A stretch of 64,000 nucleotides of DNA from Nocardiopsis potens DSM 45234. GTDB taxonomy: Bacteria > Actinomycetota > Actinomycetes > Streptosporangiales > Streptosporangiaceae. A program made the position numbers and the translations under genes. Position 1 is the stretch's first letter, and the number at the start of each line of letters is the position of its first letter. The stretch covers positions 1-64,000 of the forward strand of contig NZ_ANBB01000050.1 of assembly GCF_000341105.1 (NCBI RefSeq), in the 5' to 3' direction. This document shows positions 15,985 through 23,360 of this stretch, one piece after another. Below the pieces are notes generated by a model. That model saw only the letters and a list, made by a program, of their open reading frames with translations. It ran no database searches and was not told the origin of the DNA.

Positions 15985-16143
15985 AGGCCACTCCTCGCAA
16001 AGCTCGGCGGGGGCCGCCCTGGGCCCACCGCGGTCGGACGAGTCTAACTTCGCAGCTGAACGGGGGCCGAGGCCGTCCGGCGCAGCGGTGCTCCGAGGAC
16101 CCGGCGGCGGCCGGTGCCGCCGCGGCGGAGTCCCCAGGGGCGG

Positions 16144-16542
16144 TCACGGGAAGCGCAGTTCCACGCCGTCGACGCCGGTCCCGTCCGCGACGTCCTCCTC
16201 GTCCACGACGACGCCCACCACCCCGGTCCTCCTCCCGTCCTTGATGCCCTGCAGCTCCCACGGGCCCCGCTGCAGCGGGACCGTCCACCGGCCGCCGGAG
16301 CCGGAGGAATGGCCGATCTCCTGGATCAGGATGGGCTCGTCCCCCAGATAGGACGGGGAGATGAAGACACCGGCCACCGGTTCCCCCGACGAGTCGAGGA
16401 CGATCCCGCTCACGTCGGTCGTCTCGTTCGGGTCGTCCCCGGTGAGGGCGCGCCCGATCTCGCCGGGGGAGCAGGCGGAGGCCGCGGCCGCGACGGCGAA
16501 GGCGAGCGCGCCCGCCGAAAGGCCGCGGAGAATCGGCCGCAT
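16144..16542 (-). CDS. lipoprotein with Ig-like/CarboxypepD-regulatory fold
   Basis: 132 residues. The signal peptide ends at lipobox ASAC (Cys24). The mature region (VSGIVLDSSGEPVAGVFISP, then RWTVPLQRGPWELQGI) has the strand-turn pattern of a carboxypeptidase-regulatory-like or transthyretin-like beta domain. It is probably a small surface-anchored protein. It lies between the peptidase gene and the two-component system on the same strand, with gaps above 100 bases, so operon membership is uncertain. The function is unknown. Confidence 0.75.
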   Translation of the reverse strand: MRPILRGLSAGALAFAVAAAASACSPGEIGRALTGDDPNETTDVSGIVLDSSGEPVAGVFISPSYLGDEPILIQEIGHSSGSGGRWTVPLQRGPWELQGIKDGRRTGVVGVVVDEEDVADGTGVDGVELRFP

Positions 16543-16659
16543 CGGACCTCCCGTCGTGCTTCGAAGGGGCCGGTGACCGGCGGCGGTCCACCCGGACCCG
16601 CGCCGCCGGGAGAAGTGTCCCCGGATCCGGCGGGAAGGGGCGGGGTCCGCCTGGCGGGG

Positions 16660-17724
16660 CTACCGGTCCCGGGAGACCGCCGACGGGAGCACGTCCCGGT
16701 AGGACGGCGCCCCCGGGCGGCCGGTGGCGTGCAGGACGCCGTCGGCGATGGTGCGGGCGAACACCGACGCGGTGGCGGACAGGAGCCGCTGGAACGCCGC
16801 CAGGTCGCCCTCGCGCTCACCGGTGGACAGGACGAACACCGTGTCCCCGTCGACCATGGTGTGCGCCGGGCGCACCGCGCGGGCCAGGCCGTCCTGGGCG
16901 ACGCCGGCCAGCTTCGCCGCCTGCGCCTTGGTCAGCCGCAGGTCGGTGGCGACCACCCCGATGGTGGTGTTGAACCCGCCCGGGGCGGCCGGTCCGCCCC
17001 ACGCCTCCAGCTCCGCCCGGTCCGGCAGCGAGAGCGGGAACTCGCCGTCCAGCCCGTCGTGCGCCCCGTACAGCGCGCCGGTGCGCGGGTCCACCGCGCT
17101 GCCCGCCGCGTTGACCGCGGCCACCGCCCCCACCGTGGTGCCGTCGGCCAGCACCAGGCTCGCCGAGCCCACCCCGCCGGCCAGGCCGCCCACCAGGGCC
17201 CCGGTGGCCGCCCCCACCGAACCGCGCACGACCGCCCCGCCGTCCTCGGCGTCGGCGCAGGCCAGCGCCCCCAGTCCGGCGTCGGGCACGGCCCGGAACC
17301 GGCCGCCCCGGCCCAGGTCGTACAGGACCGCCGAGGGCACGATCGGCACCACCTCGCCCGCCTCCGCGCCGACCGGCAGCCCCACCCCGGCGTCGGCCAG
17401 CCGGTGCATGACACCGCCCGCCGCGTCCAGCCCGTAGGCCGACCCGCCGCTGAGCACGATCGCGTGCACCCGCTCCACCATGTTCCGCGGGTCGAGCAGG
17501 TCGGTCTCCCGGGTGCCGGGGGCCGCCCCGCGCACGTCCACCCCGGCGACCGCGCCCTCCGCGGGCGGCAGCACCACCGTCACCCCGGTCCGGTACCCGT
17601 CCCCGACCCGCTGCGCGTGGCCGACGCGGATCCCCGCCACGTCGGTCACATCGTTGCGCGCCCCGGCCCGGGCCCCCTCCCCGACCTCCACCCGAACCGC
17701 CCGCCCGGTCGCCTGCTCGTCCAT
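16660..17724 (-). CDS. P1 family peptidase (DmpA-like)
   Basis: 354 residues from the ATG at 17724 (MDEQATGRAV) behind GAGAGGA. The protein shows NDVTDVAGIRVGHAQR, AIVLSGGSAYGLDAAGGVM, GSVGAATGALVGG and NTTIGVVATD, the hallmark blocks of the DmpA/L-aminopeptidase family (MEROPS P1). These are self-processing N-terminal nucleophile hydrolases that cut between Gly and Thr/Ser; the NTTIGVV block holds the probable cleavage site and nucleophile. It acts on N-terminal residues of peptides or on beta-aminopeptides. It is cytoplasmic and divergent from the toxin-antitoxin pair. Confidence 0.9.
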   Translation of the reverse strand: MDEQATGRAVRVEVGEGARAGARNDVTDVAGIRVGHAQRVGDGYRTGVTVVLPPAEGAVAGVDVRGAAPGTRETDLLDPRNMVERVHAIVLSGGSAYGLDAAGGVMHRLADAGVGLPVGAEAGEVVPIVPSAVLYDLGRGGRFRAVPDAGLGALACADAEDGGAVVRGSVGAATGALVGGLAGGVGSASLVLADGTTVGAVAAVNAAGSAVDPRTGALYGAHDGLDGEFPLSLPDRAELEAWGGPAAPGGFNTTIGVVATDLRLTKAQAAKLAGVAQDGLARAVRPAHTMVDGDTVFVLSTGEREGDLAAFQRLLSATASVFARTIADGVLHATGRPGAPSYRDVLPSAVSRDR

Positions 17725-17893
17725 GCCCGGTCCTCTCCGCCTCGGTTCTCCTCGCCGCTTTCCGGAAGCCTGGCACACCGGCCGCTCCGTCCCGAGACCG
17801 TCCCCCGGGATCCGGCAGAGGAACCAGGCCGCGAACCCGGTGCGGAAGTGGTTCGCCTTCTCGGGCGGCAGAGTTCGCGTAAGAATGAGGACG

Positions 17894-17922
17894 GCGCTCC
17901 CCGCACACGCGGGGATGGTTCC
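17894..17922 (+). repeat. solitary type I-E-like CRISPR repeat
   Basis: A 29-nt sequence beginning GCGCTCCCCGC and ending GCGGGGATGGTTCC. The central CCCCGC-ACAC-GCGGGG hairpin, the flanks and the exact 29-nt length match actinobacterial type I-E CRISPR repeats as I know them. There is one copy only: no repeat follows at about 61 nt, and no cas gene is in the window. A weak -10-like TAAGAA at 17880-17885 would start transcription about 17892, almost exactly at the repeat. It is 73 bases upstream of the toxin-antitoxin start. No plus-strand gene lies upstream for it to terminate. Confidence 0.6.
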
Positions 17923-17964
17923 GGCTGTTCAGAGACGCGGGAACCTTTCCTGGAGAAGCGGGCA

Positions 17965-17980
17965 CCTCGTGTGTCCGAGG
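17965..17980 (+). promoter_or_regulatory. leader hairpin overlapping the ribosome-binding site
   Basis: CCTCG (17965-17969) and CGAGG (17976-17980) form a stem with loop TGTGTC. The right arm runs into GGGAGGA, the ribosome-binding site of the following TTG start, so the hairpin could restrict translation of the antitoxin-like gene. Confidence 0.4.
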
Positions 17981-17994
17981 GAGGACCTTCGACA

Positions 17995-18345
17995 TTGAAC
18001 TCTGCACACGCCACAGAAGAACCACTCATCGAGCAGCCCGTGGCCACCCCGGACTCCCTGCGGGCGGCGGTCGCTGCGCTCGAACCCGCGCGGCTGGGGG
18101 AGTTCCTCAGCGATCTGACCGCGGCCAAGGCAGACTCCGTGAAAACATCGAGCATGCGGCCGATGCTGGTCTTCTACGCCAAGTGGTCGCAGTTCGCGGC
18201 CCTGCACCGCTTCCCGAAGCGGCGCGAGCGCCTGCGCCGGCTGGAGCGAACCGTGGCAGAGGAGACCGACCCGGTGAAGAACCGCGCGGCGATCAAGGAG
18301 ATCTCGCTGCTCCTGGCCGAAGTGGAGCGGGAGATCAACGGGTGA
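17995..18345 (+). CDS. antitoxin-like protein (DUF6247-like)
   Basis: 116 residues from a TTG at 17995 behind GGGAGGA. Charged, helical and without membrane segments. The core RAAVAALEPARLGEFLSDL resembles DUF6247 proteins of actinomycetes (recognised by eye). The tail is Arg/Glu-rich (FPKRRERLRRLERTVAEE). It overlaps the next gene by 4 bases (GTGA), a typical toxin-antitoxin arrangement. The antitoxin role is inferred from this coupling and from the partner's RelE/ParE-like look. Its leader begins with the CRISPR-repeat-like sequence. Confidence 0.7.
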   Translation: MNSAHATEEPLIEQPVATPDSLRAAVAALEPARLGEFLSDLTAAKADSVKTSSMRPMLVFYAKWSQFAALHRFPKRRERLRRLERTVAEETDPVKNRAAIKEISLLLAEVEREING

Positions 18346-18593
18346 CGAGCTGGGGGTACGCCTTCGAACCCGCGGATCTCGCCGACGGCCTTCCGCCCGG
18401 TGTCCTGGCAGAGGTGGAACGCGTCGCCACGGAATTGGCCGAGCTGGGCCCGGACGCAGAACAAGTGGGAGAGCCAGAGGGCCGCTCGGGCGGGCTGCGG
18501 ACGCTCCACTTGAGGGACTGCCCCGGCTTCTTCCTCTTCCTGGTGGGGCGGCCGACTCAGGAGATCGTCATCGTGCAGGTGACCGCACTGTGA
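18342..18593 (+). CDS. small toxin-like protein (RelE/ParE-like)
   Basis: 83 residues, GTG at 18342, translationally coupled to the preceding gene by a 4-base overlap. Pattern: an N-terminal helix (GVLAEVERVATELAELG), a variable loop, then beta strands LRTLHLRDCPGFFLFLVG and EIVIVQVTAL. This helix-plus-sheet order at about 85 residues resembles RelE/ParE-like toxins that pair with DUF6247 proteins. The usual catalytic Arg/Lys residues of RelE are not obvious, so mRNA cleavage cannot be claimed. Confidence 0.65.
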   Translation: MTSWGYAFEPADLADGLPPGVLAEVERVATELAELGPDAEQVGEPEGRSGGLRTLHLRDCPGFFLFLVGRPTQEIVIVQVTAL

Positions 18594-18708
18594 GCGGGGT
18601 CCTGTGCGGGGCGGCCGTGTCCTTCCGCCTCCCCGTGCGGTGAACCGCCGGTGAACCCTTCGGCCGGTGCCGGCCGGGCACAACCGCCGGGCGGGTAGGA
18701 GCATCCGA

Positions 18709-19683
18709 GTGGACATGCCCCCCGAAGAACGGGGCGGCCGCCGGGCCGCCCGCTTCAATGCCGGACGGGTGATCGCCGCCGCGGCGGTCGCCGCCATCCT
18801 GATCACCGCGGTCGCGTTCGCCGCCGCCGCGCTCGCGCCGGTCGAGGAGCCGGAGGCGGTCGGACCGGCCGCCGGCCGCGCGATCACCTCGTTCCGCTCC
18901 GAAGTCCTGGTCGAGCGGGACGGCGACGTCCGGGTCACCGAGCGGATCACCTACGACTTCGGCGGCGACGGCTCCCCGGTCGTCCGCCGCCTGCCGCACA
19001 CCGCGAGCATCGACGGCGCCCCGGAGCAGGACCTGGGGCTGCGCCGCGTCGGCGTCTCCGACGACGGCGGCGTGCGGCCGGTGGAGACCACCGAGGAGGA
19101 CGGCCGGACCGTGATCCGCATCGGCGGCCCCGACGCCCCGCTCACCGGGACCCGCTCCTTCACCATCGAGTACGTCTACGGGAACCTGCTGGTGCAGGAT
19201 TCCCAGGGCCGGCCCCGGCTCTTCTTCAACGCGGTCGGGACCGAATGGTCGGTCCCGGTCAGCGGGGTCACCGTCGACGTCTCCCTCCCGGGGGAGCCCG
19301 AGGAGGCGGCCTGCTACGCCGGCCCGCAGGGGTCCAGGAGCCCCTGCGACTCGGCGGAGCACGGCGACGGGGACGGCGCGCTCTTCAGCCAGTGGAGGGT
19401 CGCCCCCGGCCAGGCGATGAGCGTCGACGTCTCCCTCGCCCCGGGCGATCTCGACGCCGAGATCCCCGGCCCCGGAGAGGAGGACGGCGGCACCGACTCC
19501 ACCATGGGGGTGCTGCTCGCGTTCGCCTGGGGCGTCTTCATCCTCACCGTGCTCGGCATCGTCTTCGGCGCCGGAGGCGCGGTGGTGGGCGGCGGCGGAT
19601 CCTACGGCGGCTCCTACGGAGGGGGCGGCGACGGAGGCGACGGCGGCGCGGGCGACGGAGGCGGAGGAGGCGGCGGGGACTGA
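18709..19683 (+). CDS. DUF2207 domain membrane protein
   Basis: 324 residues. GTG at 18709 (MDMPPEERGG) behind GTAGGAG. An N-terminal membrane segment (about 18-42) is followed by an extracytoplasmic DUF2207-type beta domain (SEVLVERDGDVRVTERITYD, then LTGTRSFTIEYVYGNLL). A second membrane helix lies at about 265-290. The protein ends in a striking Gly/Asp tail (GGGG, GDGG runs) common in DUF2207 proteins. Length is shorter than long forms that carry a second cytoplasmic half. Function unknown; probably a cell-surface protein. Confidence 0.85.
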   Translation: MDMPPEERGGRRAARFNAGRVIAAAAVAAILITAVAFAAAALAPVEEPEAVGPAAGRAITSFRSEVLVERDGDVRVTERITYDFGGDGSPVVRRLPHTASIDGAPEQDLGLRRVGVSDDGGVRPVETTEEDGRTVIRIGGPDAPLTGTRSFTIEYVYGNLLVQDSQGRPRLFFNAVGTEWSVPVSGVTVDVSLPGEPEEAACYAGPQGSRSPCDSAEHGDGDGALFSQWRVAPGQAMSVDVSLAPGDLDAEIPGPGEEDGGTDSTMGVLLAFAWGVFILTVLGIVFGAGGAVVGGGGSYGGSYGGGGDGGDGGAGDGGGGGGGD

Positions 19684-19757
19684 GCGGGCGGGACCGGGCG
19701 CGGCGGCTCCGCGGCCGGCCCCGCCCGGGCCGCTCGCGGGGCCGCCGCCCCGGGGAA

Positions 19758-20306
19758 TCAGGAGCCGGGGCTCTCCTCGCCGTCCTCCAACTTCTCGAAG
19801 ACGTCCACGTTGCCGCTGTCCCAGGTCACTTCGACCCGCGGGTCGCCGCGGTAGGAGGTGAGGTCGGCGCTCCCGGAGTGGTCGGTGCTGCCCGCCCCCA
19901 TGTCCGCCAGGTTCGAGCAGGTCACGGTGAAGTCGACCGGGACGGCGGCCGGGTCGCCGTCCGACTCGCCGGCGCAGATCGGGGCCTGGCCCTCCTCCAC
20001 GCCCTCCAGGCCGGGGTCGCCGATCATGCTGACCTTGCCGTCCTCGCCGAACTGGATGGAGACCACCGCGGCGCTGTCGGAGGAGTTCTGCACGGCCCAC
20101 CAGAAGCCGAGCACCCCCTCCTGCTCCTCTTCCTCCGCCGCGGCCGCCTCTTCGGTCGGGGTGGGCGAGGGGGACTCCTCGGCCGAGGGGGAGGGGGACG
20201 CGCTCCCCGCGCCCTCTCCGGGCTCCGGCCGGGGCGGTTCGCCGCCGCACCCGGCGGCCAGCAGGCCGGCCGAGAGGAGGACCGCCGCGGGGATGGTGGG
20301 ACGCAC
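19758..20306 (-). CDS. lipoprotein, unknown function
   Basis: 182 residues from the GTG at 20306 (MRPTIPAAVLLSAGLLAAGC), which gives a standard signal with lipobox LAAGC; an upstream ATG at 20330 would lengthen the N-region and has no ribosome-binding site. A Ser/Pro/Glu-rich low-complexity linker (about 20-65) leads to a beta-rich domain (FWWAVQNSSDSAAVVSIQFG, then VDFTVTCSNLADMG). Two cysteines (APICAG, VTCSN) may pair. Probably membrane-anchored outside. Convergent with the DUF2207 gene. Confidence 0.75.
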   Translation of the reverse strand: MRPTIPAAVLLSAGLLAAGCGGEPPRPEPGEGAGSASPSPSAEESPSPTPTEEAAAAEEEEQEGVLGFWWAVQNSSDSAAVVSIQFGEDGKVSMIGDPGLEGVEEGQAPICAGESDGDPAAVPVDFTVTCSNLADMGAGSTDHSGSADLTSYRGDPRVEVTWDSGNVDVFEKLEDGEESPGS

Positions 20307-20463
20307 TCCGGCACCTTCGCTTCCGTACATGGGGGGCAAGGCCTCCCATGCTGCCGGTCCACCGGGGTGTTCTGTTCCGGAAAAGGGCTCTTCGACCGGT
20401 TCCGGCCGTGCCGTGGCCGGAACCGGCTGCACGGCGGTCCGGCTCCGGCCGCCGCAGAGCGGA

Positions 20464-20512
20464 CCGCCCCCGGCGGGGACGGGGCGCGAAGGCCCCGCCC
20501 CGCCGGGGGCGG
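20464..20512. terminator. strong GC hairpin terminator
   Basis: 15-bp perfect arms (20464-20478 and 20498-20512), with further pairing inside. It ends 5 bases before the stop of the acetyltransferase gene on the minus strand and so lies at its 3' end. Confidence 0.75.
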
Positions 20513-20517
20513 CCGGA

Positions 20518-21042
20518 TCAGACGCCGAAGGCCGGCGGGTAGGCGATGGTGCCGGTCGGCACCGGGCGGCCCGGGTCCAGGGAGAGGGCCATCATCGCCT
20601 CGTCCGGGACCTCGAACGGCGGCCGGACGCCGAACCCGGAGGCCGGGGTGAACCCGAACCTCGGGTAGTAGTCGGCGTGCCCGAGCACCAGCACCAGGTT
20701 CTCGCCCATCGCGCGGGCCGCCTCCAGGGCGGCGCGGATCGCCGCGGAGCCCGCCCCCTTCCGCTGGTAGGCGGGGAGGACCGCGCACGGCGCCAGGGCC
20801 AGCGCCGGGGCGCCGTCCACCCGGCAGCGGGTGAGCAGGGCGTATCCGGCGACGGTTCCGTCCGGCGCCTCCGCGACGAAGGACAGGCCGTCGATCCACG
20901 CCTCGGGGTCGGCGCGCAGCGCGTCGACCAGGTCGGCCTCCTCCTCGGTGGGGAAGGCCGCGGCGTTGACGGCGCGGACCGCACCGGCGTCGCCGTCGTT
21001 CTCGGGGCGGGCGGCCCACTCGATCATGGTGTCGTCGTTCAT
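20518..21042 (-). CDS. GNAT family N-acetyltransferase
   Basis: 174 residues from the ATG at 21042. Typical Gcn5-like fold: acceptor region at the N-terminus (AVRAVNAAAFPTEEEADLV), strand VAGYALLTRCRV, the acetyl-CoA loop LPAYQRKGAGSAAIRAALE (Q/R-x-x-G-x-G/A), then LVLVLGHADYYPRFGFTPA. The YYPRFGF block places it with the YhbS-like GNAT subgroup. It transfers acetyl from acetyl-CoA to an unknown amine. Upstream, 246 bases away on the same strand, is a short peptide frame with a strong ribosome-binding site. Confidence 0.88.
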   Translation of the reverse strand: MNDDTMIEWAARPENDGDAGAVRAVNAAAFPTEEEADLVDALRADPEAWIDGLSFVAEAPDGTVAGYALLTRCRVDGAPALALAPCAVLPAYQRKGAGSAAIRAALEAARAMGENLVLVLGHADYYPRFGFTPASGFGVRPPFEVPDEAMMALSLDPGRPVPTGTIAYPPAFGV

Positions 21043-21287
21043 GGGGTGGTCTTCCGTTCTCTTCCGTTCCGTGGTTCGGGACGTGCGGCCGCCACCCCGC
21101 CCGTGCACGCGGAAAGCGCTGAGCAGGGGCGGACGTGGGCGGGCGCGGAAACGGGTCGCCGCCGGACGGCGGTGCGCCGACCCCCGCGGCCCCGGTCGGC
21201 CGGGCGTGCGCGCCCGCCTCGGGTGCGGGGACGGTGAACGGAGCAGGACCTCAGGGGCCCGGCGGGGACGCGAGCGGAAGGCTCAGG

Positions 21288-21356
21288 TCAGACCGGGATC
21301 CGGGACGTGAGGACGGTCCGGGCACCGCGCGCCGCGGCGGCTTCCTGGGCGGCCAT
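21288..21356 (-). CDS. candidate 22-residue peptide ORF
   Basis: ATG at 21356 preceded by GGAGGTGA with 4-base gap, one of the best ribosome-binding sites in the window. The frame reads MAAQEAAAARGARTVLTSRI plus two residues, then TGA. Upstream is an 18-bp palindrome. It is in the same direction as the acetyltransferase gene. It could be a leader peptide or a short functional peptide. Support is the ribosome-binding site and layout only. Confidence 0.4.
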   Translation of the reverse strand: MAAQEAAAARGARTVLTSRIPV

Positions 21357-21386
21357 CAACTCACCTCCGGGTCGGATCCCAACGAA

Positions 21387-21404
21387 TGCGGTGCGGGCAC
21401 CGCA
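21387..21404. promoter_or_regulatory. 18-bp palindrome upstream of the small ORF
   Basis: TGCGGTGC (21387-21394), GG, GCACCGCA (21397-21404): perfect 8-bp arms. On the minus strand it sits between a possible -10 (TTAGCG, near 21415-21420) and the ribosome-binding site of the peptide frame, so it could be an operator or leader hairpin. The surrounding 21043-21606 stretch holds no other gene I can support. Confidence 0.4.
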
Positions 21405-21593
21405 GCAGGAAAGACGCTAACACGGCCGCCGGGGTTGCCCGACGAGACCGGGCTCACACGGCCCCGGACGGCGGGCGGGCACAGGAGGGGAGCGCGGCCG
21501 CACCCGCCCGCACGAGGGCTCCGCGCACCCACCGTGCGGGGACAAAAAAGCGGACTTATCGCAAACTCGGTGTGGCATGTTCATCGCCGTCGG

Positions 21594-21599
21594 TAATCT
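21594..21599 (+). promoter_or_regulatory. -10 box of a leaderless gene
   Basis: TAATCT ends 7 bases before the ATG at 21607, the spacing expected when transcription starts at the A of the start codon. No ribosome-binding site is present, which supports a leaderless mRNA. Confidence 0.45.
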
Positions 21600-21606
21600 T
21601 CCGGTC

Positions 21607-22488
21607 ATGCTCAAGATCGAGCACGAGTTCATGACCGAGCTGCTCCAGAACGATCCGGGCCTGGTCGCCGAACTCGCGGAGCTCGGCTTCGGCGTCCGGC
21701 TCCCCCCTTTCGCCCAGGCCACCCTGGAGAGCAACCGGACAGGGCGCATCGACCCGCCCGAGCTGACCGCCGACTCGGTGGTCCTGCTGCGGGACCCGGC
21801 GAAGAAGCGGATGGTCCACGGGAAGCCGACCGACGCGGTGGCCGGGATCATCGCCGAGGTGCAGCGCGGAGAAGACCCGGGCAAGCGGTTGAGCCGGCCC
21901 TGCTACATCGCCAACCTCCGCCACCGGATCGATGCCCCGGTCCTGCTGGTGGTGCTCTGCCCGAGGCCGTCCGCGGCGCCCTGGGCCCGGCGGGCGATCC
22001 CCACCGGCCACCCCGGGTTCACCCTGGAACCCCTGGTCCTCGGCCCCGCCGAGGTACCGGTGGTCACCGACCCGGAGGCCCTCGCCGAATCCCCTGAACT
22101 GGGCGTGCTGTCCACCCTGCTGCACGCCGACGAGGACGTCGACCTGGTCGACGTGATGATGGAGGGCCTCGACAAGATCGACCCCTCCCGCGCCGAAATC
22201 TATACTCGACTCGTGATGGTGCTCCTCGAAGAGGCACCGCGACACCGGCTGGAGGTGATCGTGGCGTCTGCGATCTACGACTTCACCACCCCGTTCACCG
22301 AGCGCTACGTGGAAAAGGGCCGCGCCGAGGGGATCGCGAAGATGATCCTGAAGGTGTCGGACGCGCGCGGGATCGCGGTCGGGGACGAGGTGCGTGAGCG
22401 CGTGCTGTCCTGCACTGATGTCGAGACGCTGGACACCTGGGGCGGCCGTGCGGCCGTGGTCTCCTCCGCGGACGAGATCTTCGGCTGA
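21607..22488 (+). CDS. PD-(D/E)XK-like (Rpn/YhgA-type) protein
   Basis: 293 residues. The start at 21607 (MLKIEHEFMTELLQNDPGLV) is chosen because of the -10 box 7 bases upstream; an ATG at 21577 would add 10 residues. The first half has a nuclease-like core (ADSVVLLRD, then GIIAEVQRGEDPGKR, giving D and E-x-Q positions). The C-terminal half has FTERYVEKGRAEGIAK and an Arg/Glu-rich helix ending in a short conserved tail. This layout is that of widespread actinobacterial Rpn/YhgA-like proteins, related to recombination-promoting nucleases. Activity is not shown. Confidence 0.7.
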   Translation: MLKIEHEFMTELLQNDPGLVAELAELGFGVRLPPFAQATLESNRTGRIDPPELTADSVVLLRDPAKKRMVHGKPTDAVAGIIAEVQRGEDPGKRLSRPCYIANLRHRIDAPVLLVVLCPRPSAAPWARRAIPTGHPGFTLEPLVLGPAEVPVVTDPEALAESPELGVLSTLLHADEDVDLVDVMMEGLDKIDPSRAEIYTRLVMVLLEEAPRHRLEVIVASAIYDFTTPFTERYVEKGRAEGIAKMILKVSDARGIAVGDEVRERVLSCTDVETLDTWGGRAAVVSSADEIFG

Positions 22489-22512
22489 CGCCGGGCGGTC
22501 CGGCGCCGCCGT

Positions 22513-23223
22513 TCAGGACGGTCCCGGGCGGTGCTCCAGTTCGGTGCGGGCGGCCTCGGCGCGGGCCAGGGCCTCCGGGGGCGGGGAGACCTCCACCCCG
22601 GCGGAGGTCAGCATGGACAGGTCCAGCGTCCAGGCCAGGGCCGAGCGGGCCTCCCACACCGTGAACGCGTCGTCGACGTGCTCCCGGGCCTGGGCGTCGG
22701 TCATCCCGGTGACCTCGCGCAGGTGGGCCAGGGCCTCGGCGGCGCGGCCGCGGACCTGGGCCAGGCCGAAGTGGGTGACGGTGTGGCACGGGGTGCACAG
22801 GCAGATCAGCCGCCTGAGCGCCTGCACCCGGGAGGCGGGGTCGTAGGTCCACCGCTCGTGCACCTCCAGCCAGGTCCGCTCGGCGGGGGCCGCGGCGGCG
22901 CCGCAGACCTCGCACCGGCGGCCGGCGCGGCCGACGACCATCCGGCGCAGCCGCTCCCAGTCCCGCTGCGGCACGCACGAGCGGACGTTGGTGAACCAGC
23001 AGGTGCTCGGGACCAGGTCGACGTAGAGACCGGAGCCCAGCGACCGGTCCTCGCCGGGCAGCAGGTCGGGCACGTCCGGGGCGGCCGCCCACCGGTCCAG
23101 CCCCGCCATGTCCGGCCGCGGCGCGTACCACCGCCGCCGCCGCGCGTCCCAGCGCGCCCCGAGCGCCTTCGCCTCGTCCTTCTCCGCGAACGGCACGTCC
23201 AACCAGATCCGCTCGGCCGCCAT
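22513..23223 (-). CDS. DUF5710 protein with HNH-like zinc region
   Basis: 236 residues, ATG at 23223 behind GGAGGGG. The N-terminal 40 residues (ERIWLDVPFAEKDEAKALGA, then RWDARRRRWYAP) are the DUF5710 domain, found beside nucleic-acid enzymes and primases. The centre has CEVCG, then WLEVHERWTYD, then CLCTPCHTVTHFG: two Cys pairs around a conserved His-containing segment, as in HNH-type zinc folds. Whether it cuts DNA is unknown. It is divergent from the RNA ligase gene with 137 bases between starts. Confidence 0.75.
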   Translation of the reverse strand: MAAERIWLDVPFAEKDEAKALGARWDARRRRWYAPRPDMAGLDRWAAAPDVPDLLPGEDRSLGSGLYVDLVPSTCWFTNVRSCVPQRDWERLRRMVVGRAGRRCEVCGAAAAPAERTWLEVHERWTYDPASRVQALRRLICLCTPCHTVTHFGLAQVRGRAAEALAHLREVTGMTDAQAREHVDDAFTVWEARSALAWTLDLSMLTSAGVEVSPPPEALARAEAARTELEHRPGPS

Positions 23224-23360
23224 GGGTCCCCTCCGCTCGTCGCGGCCACCGACCGCGCCCCGACCCTACGGCCCGCCGGGCGCGGTGAAAAACGGGTGCG
23301 CCCGGTCCGGCGCTTCGGGCACCCTGGGGTCTCCGCCCCCCTGCCGGAAGGAAGAGACCC

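Noticed and set aside
17894-17922. The repeat-like hairpin as an ordinary terminator
   Set aside because: No plus-strand gene lies upstream of it (the neighbour is transcribed away), and the exact 29-nt length and flanks match type I-E repeats better than a terminator.
17923-17994. A second CRISPR repeat downstream
   Set aside because: The expected position about 61 nt on holds a different short hairpin and no repeat sequence, so there is no array.
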